Source of the DNA: Streptomyces sp. DH-12
Lineage (GTDB): Bacteria; Actinomycetota; Actinomycetes; Streptomycetales; Streptomycetaceae
Direction: 5' to 3'
NCBI RefSeq assembly: GCF_002899455.1
Contig: NZ_PPFB01000001.1
Location: forward strand, 3,316,501-3,380,500
DNA: 64,000 bases
Positions within the stretch are counted from its first letter, which is position 1, and the number at the start of each line of letters is the position of its first letter. Shown here piece by piece: positions 27,514 to 35,882 of this stretch. Under the pieces are notes generated by a model, which searched no databases, was not told the DNA's origin, and saw only the letters and a list, made by a program, of their open reading frames with translations. The translations under genes were made by a program, and so were the position numbers.

Positions 27514-28530
27514 GTGACCGGGAAGCCGGCCGCAGAGCGGCGCATAGGACTGCTGAACGGTTTCGCGGCGTACGGGATGTGGGGGCTCGTCCCCCTGTTC
27601 TGGCCCCTGCTCAAGCCCGCCGGCGCGGTGGAGATCCTGGCCCACCGGATGGTGTGGTCCCTGGTCTTCGTCGCCGCCGCACTGGTCGTGATCCGCCGCT
27701 GGGCGTGGATCGGCGAGCTGGTGCGGCAGCCGCGCAAGCTGGCCCTGGTCACGGTGGCCGCCGCGGTCATCACCGTCAACTGGGGCGTCTACATCTGGTC
27801 GGTGAACTCCGGGCACGTCGTCGAGGCGTCCCTCGGCTACTTCATCAACCCGCTGGTCACCATAGCCATGGGCGTCCTGCTGCTGAAGGAGCGCCTGCGG
27901 CCCGCCCAGTGGGCCGCCGTCGGGGTCGGCGCCCTCGCGGTGGTCGTCCTGACCGTCGGCTACGGCAGGCCGCCGTGGATCTCCCTGTGCCTCGCCTTCT
28001 CCTTCGCCACCTACGGGCTGGTGAAGAAGAAGGTCAACCTCGGCGGCATCGAGTCGCTGGCCGCCGAGACCGCGATCCAGTTCCTGCCCGCGCTGGGCTA
28101 CCTGGTGTGGCTGGGCGCCCGGGGCGGGTCCACCTTCGGCGGCGAGGGCACGGGACACGCGCTGCTGCTCGTGGCGACCGGCATCGTCACCGCGCTCCCC
28201 CTGGTCTGCTTCGGCGCCGCGGCGATCCGCGTGCCGCTGTCCACACTGGGACTGTTGCAGTACCTGGCGCCGGTCTTCCAGTTCCTGCTCGGCATCCTCT
28301 ACTTCAAGGAGGCCATGCCGCCGGAGCGCTGGGCCGGGTTCGCCCTGGTGTGGCTGGCGCTCACGCTGCTCACCTGGGACGCGCTGCGCACCGCGCGCCG
28401 CGCCGCCCGTGCGCTGTCCGGCCGGACGGCCGGTGCGCGCGACACCGCCGCGCCGGGCGCCGGAGGATCCGTGCCGGCCGCCGCGCCGGTGAGCGAGGCG
28501 GAGGCCAAGGCCCTGGAGACCAGGCCGTAG
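27514..28530 (+). CDS. rarD: EamA family transporter RarD
   Basis: A 338-residue ten-helix membrane protein of the drug/metabolite transporter superfamily. RarD motifs: 'GFAAYGMWGLVPLFWPLLKP', 'EILAHRMVWSLVFV', 'NWGVYIWSVNSGHVVEASLG', 'YFINPLVTIAMGVLLLKERL' and 'PLSTLGLLQYLAPVFQFLLG'. About 40 residues of Ala/Gly/Arg-rich tail follow the last helix (E. coli RarD is 296 aa). The GTG at 27514 follows AAGGAGAGG. The substrate is not established; chloramphenicol sensitivity is linked to the family only by name. Confidence 0.92.
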   Translation: MTGKPAAERRIGLLNGFAAYGMWGLVPLFWPLLKPAGAVEILAHRMVWSLVFVAAALVVIRRWAWIGELVRQPRKLALVTVAAAVITVNWGVYIWSVNSGHVVEASLGYFINPLVTIAMGVLLLKERLRPAQWAAVGVGALAVVVLTVGYGRPPWISLCLAFSFATYGLVKKKVNLGGIESLAAETAIQFLPALGYLVWLGARGGSTFGGEGTGHALLLVATGIVTALPLVCFGAAAIRVPLSTLGLLQYLAPVFQFLLGILYFKEAMPPERWAGFALVWLALTLLTWDALRTARRAARALSGRTAGARDTAAPGAGGSVPAAAPVSEAEAKALETRP

Positions 28531-28576
28531 CGCGCGGCGGGGCGGCGTTGTCCGTGCCGTCCCCTATAACGGGCGC

Positions 28577-29050
28577 ATGACGCAGACACCCACACCGGCC
28601 ACGCCGGTGCACTGGAAGGTCGTCATCGACACGGCCGACCCGCACGCCCAGGCGGACTTCTGGGCCGCCGCCCTGCACTACGTGGTCGAGGACAACAGCG
28701 CGCTCATCGAGAAGCTCCTCGCCGCGGGGGCCGTCCCCGAGGCGCTCACCGTCGCGTCGCACGGCCGCCGCGCCTGGCGCGACCTGGCCGCCGTACGGCA
28801 CCCCGACGACCCCTACGAGGAGGAGAGCGGCACCGGGCGCGGCCGGCGGCTGCTGTTCCAGCGGGTGTCCGAGGAGAAGACCGTCAAGAACCGGCTCCAT
28901 CTCGACCTGCACCCCGGCGTGGACCGCCGCGACGAGGAGCTGGCCCGGCTGGAGGGGCTCGGCGCCCGGGTGCTGCGGCGGGTGGAGGAGCCCTCCGGGG
29001 GCTGGGTCGTGATGGCGGACCCGGAGGGGAACGAGTTCTGCCTCCACTAG
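28577..29050 (+). CDS. VOC (glyoxalase-like) superfamily protein
   Basis: A 157-residue two-module vicinal-oxygen-chelate fold protein. The first half has 'HWKVVIDTADPHAQADFWAA' and the second has 'NRLHLDLHPGV' and the closing strand 'WVVMADPEGNEFCLH', typical of the Glyoxalase_6 group. Metal-ligand candidates are the His of 'LHLDLH' and the Glu of 'NEFC'. No substrate can be assigned. The ATG lies 46 bp after rarD. Confidence 0.85.
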   Translation: MTQTPTPATPVHWKVVIDTADPHAQADFWAAALHYVVEDNSALIEKLLAAGAVPEALTVASHGRRAWRDLAAVRHPDDPYEEESGTGRGRRLLFQRVSEEKTVKNRLHLDLHPGVDRRDEELARLEGLGARVLRRVEEPSGGWVVMADPEGNEFCLH

Positions 29051-29072
29051 CGGGCGTCCCCGGGGAGGCGGC

Positions 29073-30674
29073 TCAGTTCTGCGGGCCGCGGGCGCGGGCG
29101 GTGAGGCGGTCCATGCGGGCGCGCACGGAGTCCAGTTCCTCCGCCTCGTCGGCTGCGGGGCCGCCCTCGGCGGCCAGCTCGGTCCACAGCGCCGTCAGCT
29201 CGCGGCCCAGCTCCAGCCCGAGCAGGGGGTCGCGCACCCCGCGCCATGCGGTGGCCGCGCTGCGGACGTTGCCGTAGGCGGCCTCCGCGTCGCCCGCGCG
29301 GCGGCAGACGACGGCGAGGTCGAGGGAGAGCCGGAAGGCACGCAGCGGTTCACCGGCCAGGTAGGCGATGTACGCGGTGAGCTCGCGCAGGCGCAGCACC
29401 TCCGGGTGCTCGGCCCCGAGGGTCCGCGAGGCGTGCTCCAGGGTGTCGTGGGCGAGGCGGGCGGCCGTGTCGATCCTGCCCGCCCGCACGGCGTCGCTGA
29501 TGCGCTCCATGGGGTCGGCGAGGGGACTGCCGGCGGGGGCGGCGGGCTCGTCGCCGAGCACGGCCTCCGCGACGGCGTCGAAGCCGCGCGGCGGGACGGG
29601 GCGGGGGTCCGGGCCGGCGTCGAGCGCGGCCGCGAGGTCGGGTCCGGGCGCCGTGTCGCGCCCCTCGCCGGGGTGCGGCCGGGCGTTCATGTCCGGGGGC
29701 GGCCCGAAGACGCCCAGGGGCGGCGCGACGGTGCCGGGCGGGGCGCCGCCGGCCGACGGCGGCGGCGTCACCTTCCGCAGCCGGAAGGTGGGCGGGGAGT
29801 CGAAGGAGGCTTCCGTCCCGGGGATGGGACGCACGGGGAAGGCGGGGGCGGCCTCCCGTAGGGGGGCGGGGGGTGCCGGGGTTCCCGGCTCCGGGGCATG
29901 GGGCGGCGCGACGGCGCCGGGGGCCGTCGGGGTGTCGGACGCCCCTGGGGCGGGGGAAGCCGCCTCGGGCTCCGGTACGGGAGCGGAAGTGTCCGGAGCT
30001 TCCTGCTCCGGGGCGGGGCCGGGGGACGGCGGGGCTTCGGGCTCGGAACGGAAACGGTCAGGAGCCGCCTGGGACCCGGGACCTTCGCCGGCGTCAGCGG
30101 TCGCCGGTCCCTCAGGTGCTGGGGCGTGACGGAGCGCCTGCGGGGCCTCGGATTCCGGGACCGGGCGGAACAGGTGGGTCGTGCGGTCGGTGTCCGTCCC
30201 GGAGGCCGACGACCGGGGCGCCGCGTGCTCCCGCTCGGGCGTCGGCCGCAGGGGCGTCTCCGGAGCCGGCGGTATGCCGGGGGGAGGCGTGCCGGGGACC
30301 GACGACCTGGGGGCCGGCGTCCCGGGGGAAGCCTCTCCCCGTGCGAGCGGGCCGTGCAGCTGGACCGGCTGGGCCGTGAAGGTGCTGGAGCCGTCCGGGG
30401 CGACCCGGAGCGGGACGACGTACCCGATGCGTTCGTCGCGCACGGTGGCGTGGACGGCGCGACCGGAGGCGACGGCGATGCGGTGCAGGCGGTTCAGCAC
30501 CGCCTGCTGGATCTCCTCGCCGGGACCCGCGATCACCCGCACGCCGTCGACGAGGGCGCCCGGCCCGCCCGACCCGTCGGCCGGGACACGGACGTCGACC
30601 GGCACCGGCGCACGGTGCGCCGCGTCCGTGGCCTGCTGCTGTTCCCGCTTCTTCTCGCGGCTGAGTCGAGACAT
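29073..30674 (-). CDS. Proline-rich protein with C-terminal tetratricopeptide-like domain
   Basis: A 533-residue cytoplasmic protein in three parts. Residues 1-~110 are a conserved basic/alpha-beta domain beginning 'MSRLSREKKREQQQATDAAH'. Residues ~110-375 are disordered, dominated by Pro, Ala, Glu and Ser. Residues ~385-520 are helical with TPR-like pairs: 'AARLAHDTLEHASRTLGAEH', then 'RAFRLSLDLAVVCRRAGDAE'. The ATG at 30674 has GAGGGAACG directly upstream. It is divergent from the DUF6668-like gene, 159 bp away. I recall such pairs near each other in other streptomycetes. The function is unknown; a scaffold role is inferred from the domains. Confidence 0.8.
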   Translation of the reverse strand: MSRLSREKKREQQQATDAAHRAPVPVDVRVPADGSGGPGALVDGVRVIAGPGEEIQQAVLNRLHRIAVASGRAVHATVRDERIGYVVPLRVAPDGSSTFTAQPVQLHGPLARGEASPGTPAPRSSVPGTPPPGIPPAPETPLRPTPEREHAAPRSSASGTDTDRTTHLFRPVPESEAPQALRHAPAPEGPATADAGEGPGSQAAPDRFRSEPEAPPSPGPAPEQEAPDTSAPVPEPEAASPAPGASDTPTAPGAVAPPHAPEPGTPAPPAPLREAAPAFPVRPIPGTEASFDSPPTFRLRKVTPPPSAGGAPPGTVAPPLGVFGPPPDMNARPHPGEGRDTAPGPDLAAALDAGPDPRPVPPRGFDAVAEAVLGDEPAAPAGSPLADPMERISDAVRAGRIDTAARLAHDTLEHASRTLGAEHPEVLRLRELTAYIAYLAGEPLRAFRLSLDLAVVCRRAGDAEAAYGNVRSAATAWRGVRDPLLGLELGRELTALWTELAAEGGPAADEAEELDSVRARMDRLTARARGPQN

Positions 30675-30833
30675 CGTTCCCTCATTCGGGTCGTACACCT
30701 ACCGTCGAGTGTGTCCGCTCGCGCGCTCTGTGCACGTCACCGCGTTGTCACAGGCTCGTCCCAAGGGCCGTCGGCCCCGGTTCGGTGCCGGGCGCGGGGC
30801 ATGGACGATCGAGTCGGCGAGCAGGAGAGGGAC

Positions 30834-31340
30834 ATGCGAGCAGGCACGGGACAGGGACCGGAGATCTGGCTGCGAGGTCCGGTGACGGCACCGGAGGCGG
30901 ACCCTCCGGAGCCGGTGCCTGCCCGCGCGACGGCCCGGCGCTTCTCCTGGGTCGGCCTGCACGGCGGCGCGGGCGTCTCCACGCTCGCCGCGGTCTACGG
31001 CGGGCACGACTGCGGACGCTCCTGGCCCGGGCCCGGCGCCCCCCGCTCGGTGCTGCTCGTCGCCCGCACCCATGCGGCCGGGCTGGACGCGGTGCCGCCG
31101 GCCGTCGCGCTGTTCCGGCGCGACGAGGCCTCGCACGGGCTCGACCTGGACGCCGTCGTCCTCGTCGCGGACGCCCCGGGACGGCTCCCGCGTCCCCTCG
31201 CGCACCGGGTGCGGCTGGTCGAGGCGCTGATCGACGTGTACCGGGTGCCGTGGGTGCCCGGCTGGCGGCTCGGCGACCTGGGCGGCGGGCCGCCGCGCGG
31301 GACGGAGCCGCTGGCCCGTCTCACCGGCGCCCTGCGGTGA
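30834..31340 (+). CDS. DUF6668-like small protein with a ParA/CpaE-type P-loop
   Basis: A 168-residue protein with a disordered first ~35 residues, then 'FSWVGLHGGAGVSTLAAVYG', a glycine-rich loop (residues 44-50) that resembles the deviant Walker A of ParA/MinD/CpaE proteins (KGGxGxST) but lacks its lysines. A hydrophobic strand 'LDLDAVVLVADAPGRLPRPL' (Walker B-like 'VLVADAP') and 'RVRLVEALIDVYRVPWVPGW' follow. It looks like a minimal or degenerate relative of SIMIBI NTPases. The ATG at 30834 follows AGGAGAGG. Its stop overlaps the amidase GTG by 3 bp (GTGA). Confidence 0.78.
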   Translation: MRAGTGQGPEIWLRGPVTAPEADPPEPVPARATARRFSWVGLHGGAGVSTLAAVYGGHDCGRSWPGPGAPRSVLLVARTHAAGLDAVPPAVALFRRDEASHGLDLDAVVLVADAPGRLPRPLAHRVRLVEALIDVYRVPWVPGWRLGDLGGGPPRGTEPLARLTGALR

Positions 31341-32503
31341 GCGGGGACGGCGCGCGGGAGATCGCCGCCGCCGTGCGCGCGGGCGCGTGCCGGGCCGTGG
31401 ACGTGGTCGCGGAGGCGCTCGCGCGGATCGAGCGCGCCGATCCGGTGCTGTGCGCGTTCCTCGACGTGTGGGGCGAGGAGGCGCTGCGGCGGGCGGCGGA
31501 GGTGGACGCGCGGGTCGCCGCCGGGGAGCGCCCGCCGCTGGCCGGAGTGCCGGTCGCGGTCAAGGGGCGGCACGGCCGGCGCGCGGCGGGGCCGCTGCTC
31601 GCGGCCGGTGCGGTCGCCGTGGGCGCCACCTCCGTGCCGGGTCCGGGGACGCCCTGGCGGACCTGGGGACTCGGGGCGCGCGGCCGTACCGTCAACCCGT
31701 GGCGGGCGGACCGTACGCCCGGCGGGTCCTCGGCCGGGGCGGCGGTGGCGGTAGCGACCGGGCTGGTGCCGCTGGCGACGGGCGCCGACGGCGCGGGCTC
31801 GGTGCGCATCCCGGCGGCGTGGTGCGGGGTGCTGGGGCTGAAGGCCACGGGCGGCCGGCTGCCGTCGGGCGACCGTACGGGCCTCGCCGCGCCCGGGGTC
31901 CTCGCGCGTACGGCGGTGGACGCGGGCCTGTGGTGGCAGGTCGTTTCCGAGCGGGCCGGGTCCCCGCCGCCGCCCCGCTTCCCCGTCACCGCCGTCTGGT
32001 CGCCCGACCTGGGCTTCGCCTCCCCCGACCCCGGGCCCGTCGCCCTGGCGCGGGAGGCGGCCGAGCGGCTCGTCGAGGCCGGGGTGGTACGCCTGGTGCG
32101 GCCGCCGGAGCCCCCCTCGCTCCTCGACCCCGGCCCGGCCTGGCTGGCCCTGCGCACCCCGGGCGCCGACCCCGCCGGCGCCCACCGCGTCCGAGCCGCC
32201 AACGACCGCCGCCTCCGCGGCCTCCTCACCCACGCCGACCTGCTGCTCACCCCCACGGCGCCCACCGCGCCGCACGGCCACGACGGCCCCGGCGACACCT
32301 ACTCCACCGCGCTCGCCTGGGCGTTCAACCTCAGCGGTCACCCCGCGCTGAGCCTCCCGGCCGGTGTCGGCGCCGACGGCTGCCCGGCGGGGCTGCACCT
32401 GGTGGCGGCCCACGACCGGGAGGACCTGCTGCTGGCGGCCGCCCGGGAGGCGGAACGACGCGGAGCCGCCGCCGCGCTCACCCCGCCCGCCTCTACGCCG
32501 TGA
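31337..32503 (+). CDS. Amidase signature family protein
   Basis: A 388-residue protein with the amidase-signature triad: Lys76 ('VPVAVKGRHG'), cis-Ser131 ('[17 protein letters not shown]') and nucleophile Ser155 ('TGADGAGSVRIPAAWCGVLG'). The two serines are 24 apart as in known family members, but Lys76 and Ser131 are only 55 apart instead of about 75, because the loop after the Lys is short. The overall length is also below the usual 450-500. The active site could be intact, with altered substrate access. The start is a GTG overlapping the previous gene; the 3' end overlaps the convergent ABC permease by 11 bp. Confidence 0.85.
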   Translation: MSGDGAREIAAAVRAGACRAVDVVAEALARIERADPVLCAFLDVWGEEALRRAAEVDARVAAGERPPLAGVPVAVKGRHGRRAAGPLLAAGAVAVGATSVPGPGTPWRTWGLGARGRTVNPWRADRTPGGSSAGAAVAVATGLVPLATGADGAGSVRIPAAWCGVLGLKATGGRLPSGDRTGLAAPGVLARTAVDAGLWWQVVSERAGSPPPPRFPVTAVWSPDLGFASPDPGPVALAREAAERLVEAGVVRLVRPPEPPSLLDPGPAWLALRTPGADPAGAHRVRAANDRRLRGLLTHADLLLTPTAPTAPHGHDGPGDTYSTALAWAFNLSGHPALSLPAGVGADGCPAGLHLVAAHDREDLLLAAAREAERRGAAAALTPPASTP

Positions 32504-33389
32504 CGTCCTTCGTCGTGAACCGTGCCCAGGCCGCCGAGCCGAAGACGGCGGCGTAGAGGGCCTGGAGGCTCAGGTTCTTGGTGAGGCCGTCCCAGTGGAC
32601 GGGCTCGCGCAACAGGTCGGCGAAGGACAGCCAGTGGTGGGAGAACAGATACGGGTGCAGGGCGTGCAGCTGGGGGATCTGGTCGAGGATCTGGACGGTG
32701 ACGAGCAGCCCGACCGTGGTGGCCATCGCCGCGATGCCGCTGTCGGTCAGCGTGGAGACGAACAGGCCGAGCGCCGCCACCCCGAGCAGGGACGCGGCGA
32801 CGACCAGGGCGATCAGCAGGGCCCGGGCCAGTCCCTCGCCGAAGCCGATGCGGGTGCCCGAGATGGTGGTGACGTCGCCCAGCGGGAACAGCAGCGCGCC
32901 CACGGCCAGCGCCGACCCGGCCACCACCAGGGTGGCGGCCAGGCAGAACACCACGACCGTCGCGTACTTGGTGAGCAGCAGCCGGGTGCGGCCTGCGGGG
33001 GCGACCAGGAGGTAGCGCAGGGTGCCGGCGCCCGCCTCGCCCGCCACGGCGTCGCCCGCGATCACGCCGACCGCCATGGGCAGGAAGAACGGCAGGGTCG
33101 CGGCGAGCGCGGTGAAGACGAGGAACAGGCCGTTGTTGGTGATCTGCGAGACGAACGCGGGTCCCCCGCCGCCGCTCCCGGCGGACGGTCCGTCGCCGGT
33201 CTCGATCCGCACGGCGATCCCGACCAGCACCGGCACGGCGGCCAGCACGCCCAGCAGGGCGAGGGTGCGCCAGCGGCGGAAGGTGGTGCGCAGTTCGTCG
33301 CGGAACAGCCCGAGGGTCCACAGCCAACGCGTTCGCACGAACGCCTCCGCTCCCGCGCCCGTCCCGCTCACCGTCTCAGCCCGCGACAT
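32493..33389 (-). CDS. ABC-2 type transporter permease
   Basis: A 298-residue membrane subunit with six predicted helices, a basic N-terminus ('RDELRTTFRRWRTLALLG') and the ABC-2 motif 'VGVIAGDAVAGEAGAGTLRY' followed by 'LLVAPAGRTRLLLTKYATVV', the coupling-helix region of this exporter type. It pairs with the ATPase encoded just upstream, overlapping it by 14 bp. Likely exports a lipid, drug or peptide; substrate unknown. Confidence 0.92.
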   Translation of the reverse strand: MSRAETVSGTGAGAEAFVRTRWLWTLGLFRDELRTTFRRWRTLALLGVLAAVPVLVGIAVRIETGDGPSAGSGGGGPAFVSQITNNGLFLVFTALAATLPFFLPMAVGVIAGDAVAGEAGAGTLRYLLVAPAGRTRLLLTKYATVVVFCLAATLVVAGSALAVGALLFPLGDVTTISGTRIGFGEGLARALLIALVVAASLLGVAALGLFVSTLTDSGIAAMATTVGLLVTVQILDQIPQLHALHPYLFSHHWLSFADLLREPVHWDGLTKNLSLQALYAAVFGSAAWARFTTKDVTA

Positions 33390-34356
33390 CGAACCCCTCC
33401 CCGGTCAGCGCCACGAACGCGTCCTCCAGCGAGGCCCGTTCCACCCCGAGGCCGCGCACCCGCACCCCCGCCGTGACCAGGGCCGCGTTGATCTCGGCGA
33501 GATCCCGCGCGGGCGGATCGGCGCTCACCCGGTCGCCGTCCGCCACGACGTCGGCGAGCCCCTGTTCCTTCAGCAGCCGCGCCGCGTCCGCCGGGTCGGG
33601 CGTGGTGACCACCAGACGGCCCCGGACGCCCGCGGCCAGCTCGGCGACCGGCCCCTGCGTGATCAGCCGGCCCCGCGCCATCACGGCGGCGTGCGTGCAG
33701 ACCTGCTCGATCTCGTCGAGCAGGTGGGAGGAGAGGAAGACGGTCGTGCCGTCGGTGGCCAGTTCGCGGACGAGGGAGCGGATCTCCCGCATGCCCTGCG
33801 GGTCGAGGCCGTTGGTCGGCTCGTCCAGCACCAGCAGCCGGCGGGGCCGCAGCAGGGCGGCGGCGAGTCCGAGGCGCTGCTTCATGCCGAGGGAGTACGC
33901 GCGTGCCTTCCGCCCGGCCGCGGCCGTGAGGCCCACCCGGTCCAGGGCGGCGGCGACCCGCGCCTTGCGGGTGCGCGGATCGGCGGTGGGGTCGGCGGCG
34001 TCGTGACGGAGGAGGTTGTCGCGGCCGGAGAGGAAGCCGTAGAGGGCGGGGCCCTCGATGAGGGCGCCGACGTGCGGGAGGACGGCGCGCGCGGAGCGGG
34101 GCATGGGGCGCCCCAGCACGTGCGCCGTCCCGGAGGTCGGCTCGATCAGGCCCATCAGCATGCGGATGGTGGTGGTCTTGCCGGAGCCGTTGGGGCCGAG
34201 GAAGCCGAAGACGCTGCCCGCCGGGACGGTCAGGTGCAGGTCGTCCACGGCGAGCTGTCCGCCGCGGTACCGCTTGGTCAGTCCGCGGGTGACGACGACG
34301 CCGTCGCCCGCGGACCGCCCGTCGCGCGTCTGCTCCGTGGTGGACGTGGCGTCCAT
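33376..34356 (-). CDS. ABC transporter ATP-binding protein
   Basis: A 326-residue ATPase of the CcmA/DrrA-like exporter class. Walker A 'GPNGSGKTT' (residues 54-62), Q-loop near 'VGALIEGPALYG', signature 'AYSLGMKQRLGLA', Walker B 'LLVLDEPTNGLDP' and H-loop 'FLSSHLLDEIE' are all intact. The C-terminal ~100 residues form the usual regulatory extension. The start is an ATG at 34356. It is followed by the permease, and together they should form a 2+2 exporter. Confidence 0.95.
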   Translation of the reverse strand: MDATSTTEQTRDGRSAGDGVVVTRGLTKRYRGGQLAVDDLHLTVPAGSVFGFLGPNGSGKTTTIRMLMGLIEPTSGTAHVLGRPMPRSARAVLPHVGALIEGPALYGFLSGRDNLLRHDAADPTADPRTRKARVAAALDRVGLTAAAGRKARAYSLGMKQRLGLAAALLRPRRLLVLDEPTNGLDPQGMREIRSLVRELATDGTTVFLSSHLLDEIEQVCTHAAVMARGRLITQGPVAELAAGVRGRLVVTTPDPADAARLLKEQGLADVVADGDRVSADPPARDLAEINAALVTAGVRVRGLGVERASLEDAFVALTGEGFDVAG

Positions 34357-34400
34357 CGGCTCCCCCGTTTCCCTCGGTACGGCGGCGGGCGCGGGGCCTG

Positions 34401-35627
34401 CTACTCGCCCGCGTCGGCCGCCTTCACCAGCGCGTCCTTGGTGACCGTACCCACGTAGACCGTGCCGTCCTCGGTGATCAGGGCGTTGACCAGACGGGTG
34501 CCGAACACCGTGCCGGTGCCGAAGTCGCCCTCGACCTGCTCGCCGAGCGAGCCGAGGAAGCCGTCGAGGTCGCCGCCCGCCTCACCGGTGGGCAGGCCGC
34601 CGCCGGAGCCGGTGTCGAAGGTGGCGATCGTGTTCCAGCCCTCGCCGAGCATCTTCAGCCCGTCGAAGCCCTTGGCCAGGTCCTCCTCGGACTTCGGGCC
34701 CCGCTCCGGCTTCCCGAAGTCGCCGCGCTCCCGGTCCTGTTCGGTGTCCTCGGTCACCTCGGCGCCCTTCGGCGGGGTGAACTCGAACGTGGAGGCGTCC
34801 GGGCGGTCGAAGCTCACCTCGGTGAAGCCGACGTCCACGACGGCCGAGCCGCCGCTCGACGGGGTGAGCGTGAACTTCAGCGGCAGGCCCGTCTCGTGGT
34901 CCACGGCGATGCTGACGGCGCCGACGGTGGAGCCGGACTGCTTGGGCTCGACCACCAGCCGGTAGGCGGCCCGGCCGGCCACCTGGGCGGTGCCGTCGAC
35001 CTTCACGGACGTGGTGTCGTCGACCGCCTTCAGCGCCTCCTCCGCGAAGTCCTGCGGGGTGGCCGGGGGCCGCTGTCCGCGCCGCTCGGACGCGTCCGGC
35101 TCGTCGACGGTGGCGTGGTAGACCTCGTTGGACGCGCTGTCGTAGCCCCAGACGTCCTTGCCGTTGTGGATGAGGCTGTACTCGGCCGCGTTCTCCAGCA
35201 GTGACAGCTTCTGGCGGTCCGGGCCGTCGGCGGCGACGCGCAGGGTGTGCGTGCCGGACGCCAGCTCGGTGAGCCGGCCGGACGGGTCGGCGGACGAACC
35301 GCCCTCGCCGTCCTCGCCCAGCGCCCCGGACGCGAGGCTGCTCTCCAGGCCGCCGAGGTTCGGCAGCCCGAGGTCGGTGGTGATCCTCACGGTGCCGGAC
35401 AGCCGCTCCACGTCCGACTGCGCGATCTTCTCGATGAGCTGCGCGGCGGTGATGTCCGGCAGGTCGGGGTCGCCGGAGTCGGCGAGCGCCGGGACGAGTC
35501 CGATCGTCGCGGCCGCCACGCCCATCACCGTGACGGGGACGACGTACCGCGCTGCCCTGCGGCGGCCGGCGCGCGGCTCCTCGACCTCCCCGGCGGTCGT
35601 CGTGTCGTCGGATGCGTGCGGTGCCAT
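34401..35627 (-). CDS. Membrane-anchored LolA/LppX-like (DUF2092-type) protein
   Basis: A 408-residue protein with a cytoplasmic N-terminus, a single membrane segment or signal anchor (residues ~28-48, 'YVVPVTVMGVAAATIGLVPA') and an extracytoplasmic domain with the LolA-like pattern 'DITAAQLIEKIAQSDVERLSG', 'GTHTLRVAADGPDRQKLSLL' and 'FTPPKGAEVTE'. A long acidic, Gly-rich tail ends with 'GTVYVGTVTKDALVKAADAG'. Related proteins bind lipids or monitor the envelope. It lies 44 bp upstream of the ABC genes and may supply or sense their cargo (inference). The ATG at 35627 follows GGAGGG. Confidence 0.85.
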   Translation of the reverse strand: MAPHASDDTTTAGEVEEPRAGRRRAARYVVPVTVMGVAAATIGLVPALADSGDPDLPDITAAQLIEKIAQSDVERLSGTVRITTDLGLPNLGGLESSLASGALGEDGEGGSSADPSGRLTELASGTHTLRVAADGPDRQKLSLLENAAEYSLIHNGKDVWGYDSASNEVYHATVDEPDASERRGQRPPATPQDFAEEALKAVDDTTSVKVDGTAQVAGRAAYRLVVEPKQSGSTVGAVSIAVDHETGLPLKFTLTPSSGGSAVVDVGFTEVSFDRPDASTFEFTPPKGAEVTEDTEQDRERGDFGKPERGPKSEEDLAKGFDGLKMLGEGWNTIATFDTGSGGGLPTGEAGGDLDGFLGSLGEQVEGDFGTGTVFGTRLVNALITEDGTVYVGTVTKDALVKAADAGE

Positions 35628-35882
35628 GTGTGCCCTCCGTCGTCGGCGGCGGCTTCCGTCCCGTGTCCTCGCACCAGTTCGGCCCGAGCCGCCATTCTCA
35701 CCCGAACCGGTGAGAAGTGGTGTTGTCCGTCGTGGTCCATCTGACCGCATTCGCGGGGCGGATGCGTCAGACCGCGGGCTCAACTGCGCGTACTGCTGCG
35801 GTATGACACGGCACGGCGCCGCCTCACCCGCCCCGTAGGGGTCGTCCGGGTCCGGGAGGCGTACGGGGGAGGGCCGGGCGGG

